From positions 2,942,001 through 3,006,000 of the forward strand of contig NZ_LN997848.1 of the NCBI RefSeq assembly GCF_001511835.1: 64,000 nucleotides of DNA. Direction: 5' to 3'. The stretch is from Magnetospirillum sp. XM-1. GTDB taxonomy: Bacteria; Pseudomonadota; Alphaproteobacteria; Rhodospirillales; Magnetospirillaceae. Shown piece by piece: positions 45,301 to 52,581 of this stretch. Positions within the stretch are counted from its first letter, which is position 1; the number at the start of each line of letters is the position of its first letter. The notes under the pieces were generated by a model that saw nothing but the letters and a program-made list of their open reading frames with translations, searched no databases and was not told the origin of the DNA. The position numbers and the translations under genes are program-made.

Positions 45301-46746
45301 ACGGCGGAACTTCAGTCCTTCTTCCGCCAAAACGTCTCCGATGCCGCCGATAAGATGGTCAGGGCCAGCATGTTCGACGTGAAGCGGTCGATCCTGGATT
45401 TCTTCGATCTGATCGCAAACTACACCACGATGTTGAAGAAGCATTTCCGCGGCTACCAGGAACTCATCAGCTTCAGCTCCCAGACCTTCTATGGCGGCGC
45501 CCTGCAGGCCATCAAGGTGCGTGGATGCCCGGTTGAAGATGTCATCCAATTCACCGTTCTGGATCATGACGGCCGCAAGGAGCGCTATCGGAACACCAAT
45601 TCCATGGAAGCGGAATTCATCCGCGAGGAATTGGATGCGATTCTCGAAGAATCAGATGAGGATGACGCGGAATATCCGACGGTTGGCGTCATCACGCCGT
45701 TCCGTGAGCAGGTGACCTTGCTGGCCAAGGAGCTTTTCAACTCCCCGAATGGCAAGCTGTACGAAGAGAAGTTGAAGCTCAAGGTCATGACCTTCGACAC
45801 CTGCCAGGGCGAGGAACGCGAGATCATCTTCTATTCCATGGTCGCCACCGCGACCCAGGATTCGCTGAATTACATCTTCCCGGTCGATCTGACGAACGCC
45901 TTCGACCGGGTCGAGGAGGCATTGAAGGTCCAGCGCCTGAATGTGGGATTCTCGCGCGCCCAGGAATGCATCCACTTCGTGCTGTCGAAGCCGATTGACC
46001 AATATGTCGGCTCGGCGCGGGCGGTGCTGCAGCATTACGAGCGGATTTTGAATGATCGATCCATGCCGGAGCAGCATGAGGTCGATCCGGCCTCGCCCAT
46101 GGAGGGGAAGGTTCTCCAATGGCTGAATGCCGCGACTTTCGTTCAGAACCATCGGGATGAAATCGAGGTTCAGGCACAGTTTCCCATCGGCGACTATCTG
46201 CGCCAGCTGGATCCGTTCTACAAGCACCCCTCATATCGGGCCGATTTTCTGCTGACCTACAGCAATGGGGACGGCAAGCCCATCAACATCATCATCGAGT
46301 ACGACGGCTTCCAGGAACACTTCACCGACCGTAAGAACGTCCATGTCGGGAATTGGGCGGAGTATTACAAGCCGGACGACATCGAGCGGCAGATGATCAT
46401 CGAGTCGTATGGCTACAAGTTCCTGCGCATCAATCGGTTCAACCTTGGTACGGACCCGGCACAGACGCTGTCACGTCGCCTGGCCGAACTGATCAAGGCC
46501 GCCGAGGATGATGATGACCATGAGCGGGTAAAGGCGATCCGGAGCGATGTCGAGGATCTGCAGAACGGCGACAAGAAGATGTGCCAGCGCTGCAACCAGA
46601 TCCGCGACCTTAAGGACTTCTGGGATCAGTCCCTGAAGAAGGGCGCCGGTGGGCATGGACGGGTTTGTGCCCACTGCAAGCTGGCCGACAAGACCAGTCG
46701 CGCTGGCCATGGTGGTGTAAGGCGGAGGCGTCGTCGGCGGTGGTGA
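42334..46746 (+). CDS. SF1 helicase-nuclease fusion, candidate defence protein
   Basis: 1470 residues. An N-terminal region of about 450 residues is unrecognised. A superfamily-1 (DNA2/NAM7, COG1112-like) helicase follows: Walker A GPPGTGKSHT near 480, Walker B VIIDEASQVS near 942, MGDNRQFSN after it, and RLNVGFSRAQE (motif VI) near 1202. A PD-(D/E)xK-type nuclease lies at about 1295-1330 (YRADFLL, then IIIEYDGFQEH) and a zinc ribbon at about 1415-1450 (CQRC, CAHC). It likely unwinds and cuts foreign nucleic acid. It is divergent from pycTM, 174 bp apart, inside the transposon cargo. Confidence 0.87.
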   Translation: MNQLSGVTGSNKLLDFGTRVSRYFLDFLETDFKRQKAPRRRIVVKNAAGQLMSFSLRKYDRLNRDILDLIREPATEKGASIKITRGKYVSRISATLRNLITQQIEAIPDREFAQIAARTVDDAKASLSKSVEDPERWIEGIIASVEDAVAANIVLPLLTQLEVHLKAASWDAEESIFEIQNEIVEALTRDLGEHLPSALNSLIVSGKADKIEAVFTNFFDTTQAKRHMSDYFDTFAASDAYNEIRELHSNAKLAGDNFQLYLYVADLHFKTASFPLFYIAAGIQQGEDGASFVLELDTRVFVNKAAVDWVSQEAQISGLRLAMNPVEDRIIYLKPDVSQATEIDRVIRRIQSIFDLDQQVTIATDGPRQGRSLDIRITANLHFAVFDKSDEALLNDYETLLTELKGQGGAVAELFTNVVTGFIDKDPARFDSAVDEHWENVSVPDRLVAETPIPLNEEQRKVLEALGRSDVRYLVIQGPPGTGKSHTITAIAFDHILNGKTVLILSDKGEALDVVEDKLTKAINGVRVHDSFQNPILRLGRQGGTYTKLLTQSSIGKIKTYHNAAKGQRSQLKADIKAAREKMRANIAASVEHLSAVSIQQIHRLHELEAAIEKWLPNSGKVIGESSARPAKVTLESIQSVRDWLVSPSGAEAIGEIISFSPTSPKDVVGTMKKLALASQMSALHQERHAFSVFKSLDPQSHHSVIESFIVRYDSLKLPILGYLFRGAALRETHAAFNQAVPLSSILEVHKRLGDIRTVARLLPAITEVIEAWALPQEDFDWIFAQSVHKGRSAFPNCTDLTGFIASTLAAFPELRSVTWADESGIERFISLCLDAAEMSLLWAMIGHHERQVPQFDFVAERSRLEQLYATQMTHEMDSRFLSFAENSAATAKTLATVIRTRQKFPTEAFAKLRDAFPCIIAGIREFAEYIPLERDMFDLVIIDEASQVSVAQAFPALLRAKKVLVMGDNRQFSNIKSAQASTEINASYTAELQSFFRQNVSDAADKMVRASMFDVKRSILDFFDLIANYTTMLKKHFRGYQELISFSSQTFYGGALQAIKVRGCPVEDVIQFTVLDHDGRKERYRNTNSMEAEFIREELDAILEESDEDDAEYPTVGVITPFREQVTLLAKELFNSPNGKLYEEKLKLKVMTFDTCQGEEREIIFYSMVATATQDSLNYIFPVDLTNAFDRVEEALKVQRLNVGFSRAQECIHFVLSKPIDQYVGSARAVLQHYERILNDRSMPEQHEVDPASPMEGKVLQWLNAATFVQNHRDEIEVQAQFPIGDYLRQLDPFYKHPSYRADFLLTYSNGDGKPINIIIEYDGFQEHFTDRKNVHVGNWAEYYKPDDIERQMIIESYGYKFLRINRFNLGTDPAQTLSRRLAELIKAAEDDDDHERVKAIRSDVEDLQNGDKKMCQRCNQIRDLKDFWDQSLKKGAGGHGRVCAHCKLADKTSRAGHGGVRRRRRRRW

Positions 46747-46801
46747 TGGCTGGATCTGCGCGACCGTCAGATTTTACATCGACATAAGCCAGAACATGGC
46801 A

Positions 46802-46828
46802 CGTTCATGCCAGATTTTGGCATGAACG
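46802..46828. terminator. Perfect hairpin between convergent genes
   Basis: CGTTCATGCCA (46802-46812) and TGGCATGAACG (46818-46828) form an 11-bp perfect stem with a 5-base loop, between the helicase gene and the convergent HTH gene. There is no strong U tract, so it may be a weak bidirectional terminator. Confidence 0.5.
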
Positions 46829-46862
46829 CAGCCACTGTAAGGGCAACAGGCAGCGATGGCGT

Positions 46863-47654
46863 TTATTCGACAGCCAAGTTTTCCTTCTCGACCCGATCTC
46901 GGATAATCGGCCGCAGCTTGGCACGCTGATCATCATCGAGGCCATACGTGTCCTTGATTTCATCCAGAACCGCCTCAACGATCTGCTGGGTTTCCCACTG
47001 GCGCTCATTCTCTTCGGCCAGGGCATCGCGCTCCATTTCAAGCTGCTCAGCCTTGCCCTCGATCTCGCTACGCTTGAGAATGGCGTCGATTTCGTTGTCA
47101 ATCTCGCCGCTGCGAATCATGCCGTCGGTAACTTCCTTGATGAGACGATCACGGTGCAGCGCACTTTGATCCTGGGCCTTATGCATGGCCAACCCCACGG
47201 GGCCATACCGCTTCTTCAGACGGTTCGGCAACTTGGCTGAATGGCGAACGATCAACTTCCGAAACTTGTTCAACTCGCGGTCGACGTTATAGGTCAATCC
47301 CCGCAGGATCTGTTCGGTCGGCGTATCGTCCCGATCAAGGATCATGGAAATGAGGATGGCGTCCTTCAGGACATCGGTCAGCAAAACCGAATTCTTAGCC
47401 AGCAGATACGGGGCGCAGAAGTCAAGCAGCCGCCGGGCTGTTTCCACCGACGGAGCCCCGCCATCAATCTTGCATTCGACGAAGCTGTTCCAGTTCGAAA
47501 GATTGGTGGGTTGAATGCCCAGGTGATCGCAAAGCTCCTGACGGGAGACCTTGCTCAAGGCATGGACCTCCAGCAGCAGCTTGGTGGCGTTGCGAAGGTG
47601 CCGCTTGCTGGGCAAGGGGCGAACAGCAAAATCAACGACAGGGGCGGTGCTCAT
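46863..47654 (-). CDS. Putative HTH regulator of the TIR module
   Basis: About 263 residues. An N-terminal HTH-like segment (VSRQELCDHLGIQPTNLSNW) suggests DNA binding. The C-terminal half is a long charged helix (RSEIEGKAEQLEMERDAL) likely to form a coiled coil. The ATG at 47654 follows AAGGAG closely. It is transcribed away from the TIR-like gene, sharing a 297-bp promoter region that has two palindromes, so it probably controls itself and that module. No exact family is recognised. Confidence 0.7.
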   Translation of the reverse strand: MSTAPVVDFAVRPLPSKRHLRNATKLLLEVHALSKVSRQELCDHLGIQPTNLSNWNSFVECKIDGGAPSVETARRLLDFCAPYLLAKNSVLLTDVLKDAILISMILDRDDTPTEQILRGLTYNVDRELNKFRKLIVRHSAKLPNRLKKRYGPVGLAMHKAQDQSALHRDRLIKEVTDGMIRSGEIDNEIDAILKRSEIEGKAEQLEMERDALAEENERQWETQQIVEAVLDEIKDTYGLDDDQRAKLRPIIRDRVEKENLAVE

Positions 47655-47694
47655 GATTGATCTCCTTGATCCGTGGAAATTTGATGCCCGGATC

Positions 47695-47765
47695 ATCTCA
47701 ATCTGAGATCAATAAATCTATTATAAGCATGGCACTAATAAGTCAATATTCAGTGATCGCTGAAT
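47695..47765. promoter_or_regulatory. Two operator-like palindromes in a divergent promoter
   Basis: ATCTCA-atc-TGAGAT at 47695-47709 and ATTCAG-tgatcg-CTGAAT at 47748-47765 (centre GATC) lie between the HTH gene (minus) and the TIR-like gene (plus). Their centres are about 54 bp apart, near five helical turns. They are natural binding sites for the HTH protein. Confidence 0.55.
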
Positions 47766-47951
47766 CATCTGAAAATCAGTCTTGACGCCCCCGGATTCCT
47801 AAGTCTGTCTCCCTGCGCTCATTGGGAGGGGAATTTAGCCAGAGGCGCTTGATACTCCATCTAGCGTTATCGCGTCGCCACATGACAACATCTTGCGTTC
47901 ATCGGCACGTGAAGATATATTGCGCCAATTGGTGGTTGGGGAGTGGGTCCA

Positions 47952-48362
47952 ATGCCCGCGCTGAAGACATACGATCTGTTCATTTCGCATGCTTGGACTT
48001 ACACCGAGGTGTACGCCAAGCTCGTCGATTTCCTGAACGCAGCACCGTTTTTTGCCTGGCGCAACTATTCGGTCCCAAAGACCGATCCGTTGACGGGTGG
48101 GAGTGCGGCCAAGCTGACGAGTGAACTCGATCGCCAGATTCGCCCGGTCAACTGCGTGCTGATTATCGGCGGCATGTATGTCTCCTACCGGGATTGGATC
48201 CAGAAGGAGATCGACATAGCCAGATCCTATAACAAGCCGATCGTGGGCATTCGACCCTGGGGATCCCAGATGATGCCACAGGCTGTTACTCAGGCCGCCC
48301 GCGAAATCGTTGGATGGAATACCGCCAGCATAGTCGATGCCGTGCGTAGGCATTCGATCTGA
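47952..48362 (+). CDS. TIR-like (ThsB/MTH538-type) protein
   Basis: 136 residues, one TIR-like domain. The start KTYDLFISHAW is the classic betaA strand with the SHAW signature; IRPVNCVLIIGGMY, DWIQKEIDIARSYNKPIVGI and RPWG complete it. Glu86 in QKEIDIA sits where the catalytic Glu of NADase TIR domains lies. ThsB proteins of Thoeris defence use NAD+ to make a cyclic ADP-ribose signal on infection. The following gene overlaps its stop (ATGA) and encodes a membrane protein in place of the usual ThsA effector. Confidence 0.87.
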   Translation: MPALKTYDLFISHAWTYTEVYAKLVDFLNAAPFFAWRNYSVPKTDPLTGGSAAKLTSELDRQIRPVNCVLIIGGMYVSYRDWIQKEIDIARSYNKPIVGIRPWGSQMMPQAVTQAAREIVGWNTASIVDAVRRHSI

Positions 48363-48913
48363 TGTCCGAGATCGCCGACAAGCCGATATCTGCGCTGCAA
48401 GCCAAGCGTGAAGGGTATCCCGAGGACAAATTCGAGGTTCACCTACTCGACCAGTACAAGCTCTATGTCGAGATGGCGGATCGGGTCAGCGCCCGCAGGA
48501 TGCAGGCCAGCAATATGTACATGCTGGTGCTCTCCGCGGCGGCCACGGCCTTCGCGTTGGTTCCGGATAAACTCTCGGACAAGGCAAAGCCGCTGCAATT
48601 GGTGTTGGCCATGGCGGCCCTCTTCATTGGGGTCCTCTGGCACAGATCGTTGGCCTATTACAGGGATCTCAACGAGGCCAAGTTCAAGGTGATCCATGAG
48701 ATGGAGGCTGCCTTGCCCATGGACGCCTTTGACCGCGAGTGGCAGTTCTTCAAGAACCGTGATCGGAAAGGGTGGTGGAAGAAGCACGTCAGCCTGTCGA
48801 CCATGGAGCGGACCATGCCGATGTTGGCGATCGCCATATCGATTGTCGCGGTAGTGATGGTGGTGCCGGAAATGGGGTGGTGGGAGAAGGTCGTTATGAT
48901 AGTGGCGCGTTAG
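48362..48913 (+). CDS. Membrane protein coupled to the TIR-like gene, candidate effector
   Basis: 183 residues. A soluble helical N-terminus (LDQYKLYVEMADRVSARR) leads into two close membrane helices (about 50-66 and 74-93), a cytoplasmic helical part (LNEAKFKVIHEMEAALPMDA) and a third helix near 149-167. The layout is like SLATT-type effectors of bacterial immune systems. The ATG overlaps the TIR gene stop, so both are made together. By analogy, the TIR product would open or disrupt the membrane through this protein. Exact family not certain. Confidence 0.78.
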   Translation: MSEIADKPISALQAKREGYPEDKFEVHLLDQYKLYVEMADRVSARRMQASNMYMLVLSAAATAFALVPDKLSDKAKPLQLVLAMAALFIGVLWHRSLAYYRDLNEAKFKVIHEMEAALPMDAFDREWQFFKNRDRKGWWKKHVSLSTMERTMPMLAIAISIVAVVMVVPEMGWWEKVVMIVAR

Positions 48914-50263
48914 CTCTGAATGAAGTTGGCGGTCTCTATGCCAGATATCTGCGTCGTTGGGCAAATTGCGAAGTGAGATTCTGAAATGGTTTCCGCCACA
49001 GTGAACGGCAATAATTAAATACTTAATTATTAACTGTGGTTATATTGAAATCAATTTGTATCTGCGTGGGCCTATTCTCACAATCATACTGATAATGCTA
49101 CTATTTAATTCTTGGGTTAGCACCTTGTCCCTGCTTTCGTTCACTAGTCTAGCTGCATTTTTTATTGAAATAAATCCAGGATTGTTTTTCTCAATCCAGT
49201 TATAAAGTGCCGCTCTTGCATCGCTAAGGTCAACATAAAGATGATCAAGTGACGCTGGTCGTGTCTTGCAGTTACTGTATAGTGTTATCTGTCCTTCATA
49301 AATTGACCTGATAATTTCATTGGCAGGCCATTCATCGCAGCTAAATAGGCGAAGTGCATCTGATATCTTGTGCAGGTTATTCGTACTGGTGTGACTATCT
49401 GCTGATATTGAGAGAGAGCATAGTTTTTTTGCAAATAAATCAATTTCATATGTAGAGCATGTACGATTCTGGCGTCCGTCATTGATCATGGTTTCGTCGA
49501 ATTGAATTATCCCTGACTTTGCAAGATTTCTGATGGTCTTTACTGATACGCCAAGTTTTCTTGCCGCTTCTTTGGGGCCAATACGCTCGGTTAGTGTTGA
49601 TCTGACGGAGGTGGCCTCCTCGTCGGTCAGGCCGACTTGCAGGCCAATTTTTCGTGCTGCTGATGGGCCTATTCCAACTTTCTCCCCTGCGTCCTTCAAT
49701 TCTAGCTGTTCACGCCTGTCACGAGGCATTTCCGCCCTTCGGCGCTTGGTGATATCCGAAATTTCGGGCCAATGCCGATCTCTCCATCTAATTATTGCCC
49801 TCTGAATATGTTGTCCAGATGGCTTGCGAACGCTGTGAACTAACATTCCTCGAAATGAAAGTATTTCTCTCCTAATTTCACATGGTTTAGAGTCAATATC
49901 TGCGCCATGTTTTATTCCTTGGATGCGATCGAGAAGGTCAAATAAATTGTCAGGCCAGTCCATAAATATATTAATTCCAGATGAAATTATTTCAAATCGT
50001 CTTTCGTGGGGCATCGCGTGAAATTCGTTCAGTCCTGCGTCTGTCAGTCCTGATGAACAAAGCCCTGATGATGCAAGCATCGCAATTATATTAGAAAAAG
50101 AGACGTCATCTAGCTGTGGTGAGAATTTAACTGTATTATGGGCGCGTAATTTATTTATATCAGCCTTATATATTATTAGTTCCATCATTGAAACTACTGC
50201 GCTATCAGCCTCTGGCCTTGTCGCAGACTCCCATCTGCCCTGAGAGTCCGTCCGTGAAGTTTC

Positions 50264-50857
50264 CTATGATTTCCGGTGTCTTGCTATCCTTCGCAGCATG
50301 AGGCGGATCATGGCGAGGCGAAGAAACGCCAGCGCCATCCTGGCGAGATTCTCGAAGTCCTTGGCGAGACGGCGACAACGCCCCAGCCACCCGAAGGTGC
50401 GCTCAACGATCCACCGCTTTGGCAGAACTTCGAACCCCTTGGCGGTGTCGGAGCGTTTGACGATTTCCAGGTGCCACGCCCCGAGTGCGCGGACGGCTGC
50501 CGCGGTGGCGGCCCCCTGGTAGCCGCCATCAGCGAACACCCGAACGATGAAGGGGAAGAGGCGCCGGACCTCCTTGAGGACCGGCAATCCGCCATCACGA
50601 TCCTGGACATCGGCCGGTTGGACATGAGCCGCGAGGATCAAGCCAAGCGTATCGACGACGATGTGCCGCTTCTTGCCTTTGACCTTCTTCCCAGCGTCGT
50701 AGCCCGATGGATCAATCCGCGCCCCCCTTTTTCCGCGCCCTTGACGCTCTGGCTGTCTATGATCGCCGCCGTCGGGCTGGCTTCTTTGCCGGAGAGTTCC
50801 CGCACCTCGATGAACAGGGCGTGATGGAGGCGTGCCAGCGTGCCATCCCATTCCCAC
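50264..50857 (-). CDS. IS transposase orfB (copy 2)
   Basis: 197-residue frame identical to orfB of copy 1, holding FADGGYQG and RWIVERTFGW. Expected to be made as a frameshift fusion with orfA. Confidence 0.9.
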   Translation of the reverse strand: MGMGWHAGTPPSRPVHRGAGTLRQRSQPDGGDHRQPERQGRGKRGARIDPSGYDAGKKVKGKKRHIVVDTLGLILAAHVQPADVQDRDGGLPVLKEVRRLFPFIVRVFADGGYQGAATAAAVRALGAWHLEIVKRSDTAKGFEVLPKRWIVERTFGWLGRCRRLAKDFENLARMALAFLRLAMIRLMLRRIARHRKS

Positions 50858-51135
50858 AGCCCAAGATATTCATGCACCGTGCTTTTGGGCGGCAGGTCCG
50901 TGGGCAATGCTCGCCACTGGCAACCGGTCATCAACACGTAGAAGATCCCATTCACCACTTCACGAAGATCCACCGTTCGCTGGCGCCCGCCGCGCTTTGC
51001 CGGTGGGATCAGCGGCGCCACCAGCGACCATTCCTCATCCGTCAGATCACTTGGATAGCGAAGTCCGCTCCGCTCATAGAGCCGTCGGTTGTCCTTGGTC
51101 CACATGGCGCCCCCAGCATTTCTCTGGAGACCCAT
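50638..51135 (-). CDS. IS transposase orfA (copy 2)
   Basis: 165 residues, identical to orfA of copy 1, with the first DDE Asp in IIDSQSVKG. Frameshift site at about 50722-50733. Confidence 0.9.
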   Translation of the reverse strand: MGLQRNAGGAMWTKDNRRLYERSGLRYPSDLTDEEWSLVAPLIPPAKRGGRQRTVDLREVVNGIFYVLMTGCQWRALPTDLPPKSTVHEYLGLWEWDGTLARLHHALFIEVRELSGKEASPTAAIIDSQSVKGAEKGGRGLIHRATTLGRRSKARSGTSSSIRLA

Positions 51136-51660
51136 GGAATCATAACCGATTCACCTGATTCAAGAACCTTCCGGACGGCCTCTGACATGCGCAGGTTAAG
51201 AGACCTGGGCGCCGCCAAGATAGTTTTCGTTCGCAATGTGGACATCTTGAAAGAAGTATTGTTCGGTGATCTGGGCATGCGATAAATGATGTTAGGTCCC
51301 ATTCAGATTTAATATACCCGTTATCGACTACGCATGCGGGGCATATTTTTGGATTTGTAACATCGAGCATTGTATAGCTAACGTCGTGACCAAAGATTTG
51401 CGCCTTTGTACGGGAGGAAGCCTTCGATCCGCGATCGTAAGACATTGCCTTGAATTCATCTGACGACATGCCAATTAGGCTTGCAATGCGATCTCCGATA
51501 CCTGGCTTGTACCAATATGGAGCGCCCTTGTAGCCCGCGATTTTGAGAAGCTGGGGAAGGTTGGCGTAGCCATTCAATTCAGAGAGGCGGAGAAGATAGC
51601 CGTTGAGACTCTCTCCCTTAATGGGCGGGGGCGTGCCGGGGAGGATCATGGGGAGGTTCT

Positions 51661-52581
51661 TTAGCTTGCTTCCGTCCAAAAAGGATTTTCATCCAGCGGC
51701 GACAATGGAGCAAGAATCCTATCGAAGGCGAATGCCAAATCTTCCATCTCCACACATGCGGCACCCCGATCAATAGCACACATAGCCGCCTTCCTAATCA
51801 GCAGCATCAGTCTTCCGACACTACCTTCGCTAGCTAAATGGAGCTTTTGGGCCAAGTCCACATCAGCCAAGCGTGTAAGCATGTCGAACGGCAATTGCTT
51901 GTCCACCTCGGCAAGAAATAGTCTGAATGCCTTACGATTGGCTTGATCGTCCCATTTGAATGGCCCTAAGTGATAACGATACGGACAAATTCGGGCGAAC
52001 TGGGCATTAACGTCCACGATTACGCTTGAATTGGGAAGGCCGGACAGTACGAAAGGTATTCCTGTCATCTTAGCCTGCTGCTTTAGCCAGTCACCAACCT
52101 TGTTCAAGGTGCGCTCACCGGACGACTCGACGATGTGCTGAAATTCATCGACGAACACCACCTCGACCTTCTGCAACTTCAGTTGGATGCGCACACGCTC
52201 GCTTTTTTTCTCCAGAGTACCGATCTCGGAGCCTGGGTCATTCAACGCCCTTAGCATGACTGTTGCGGCGCCCAGCATGTTGGCCTTCACTGGCAGTTCA
52301 AGCAGCAACACAGGCTGACGTAGCACGCCATCTATTCGACTCGGAGGATTCGCGGCCAGATAGCTCTTGAGTAGGGACGACTTGCCGGAGCCCGATTCGC
52401 CAGTCAGCAGTATGCAGTGTGGTTCGGGAAACAGGGGGGCAGATTCTCGATTCTCATCAATCTGGGCACGGATTGCGTTTCCAAGATCCCGGTGCACATA
52501 GACTGAACCAACGATCATCTTTCGATCCCTCGCAGGCACCTTACTCCAGTCCGTAGTTGCGATATCCGTCTGCCTCATCAC
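51661..52581 (-). CDS. tnsC: TnsC-type AAA+ transposition regulator
   Basis: 306 residues. Walker A (LTGESGSGKSSLLKSYL) near residue 59 and Walker B (VVFVDEFQHIVE) near 140, followed by LSGLPNSSVIVDVN and QFARICPYRYHLGPF. TnsC forms ATP-dependent filaments on target DNA that link TniQ to the TnsA-TnsB transposase. Its start overlaps the tnsB stop (ATGA), and its end overlaps the tniQ start by 19 bases, so the four genes are one operon. Confidence 0.95.
   Translation of the reverse strand: MMRQTDIATTDWSKVPARDRKMIVGSVYVHRDLGNAIRAQIDENRESAPLFPEPHCILLTGESGSGKSSLLKSYLAANPPSRIDGVLRQPVLLLELPVKANMLGAATVMLRALNDPGSEIGTLEKKSERVRIQLKLQKVEVVFVDEFQHIVESSGERTLNKVGDWLKQQAKMTGIPFVLSGLPNSSVIVDVNAQFARICPYRYHLGPFKWDDQANRKAFRLFLAEVDKQLPFDMLTRLADVDLAQKLHLASEGSVGRLMLLIRKAAMCAIDRGAACVEMEDLAFAFDRILAPLSPLDENPFWTEAS

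Larger units (their letters stand above)
50244..51182 (-). mobile_element. IS5-family (IS427-type) insertion sequence, copy 2, in tniQ
   Basis: 939 bp, same ends and same encoded proteins as the copy at 16052-16990. Target duplication TGA at 50241-50243 and 51183-51185. It lies in the same direction as the tns operon. Confidence 0.94.
49040..51679 (-). pseudogene. tniQ: tniQ, split by an IS element
   Basis: The N-terminal part (51679 to 51183) reads 166 residues with the TniQ zinc motifs ICPACVV, FIACPDH, RCPHCERK and TCACQ. The IS (50244-51182) then cuts the frame. With the IS and one TGA duplication removed, the frame continues ACQ-GRWESATRPEADSAVV into the C-terminal 382-residue frame (49040-50188), which has two HTH-like motifs (GPKEAARKLGVSVKTIRNLA). 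The restored protein is about 565 residues. TniQ chooses the target and recruits TnsC. Overlaps the tnsC end by 19 bases. Confidence 0.93.
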
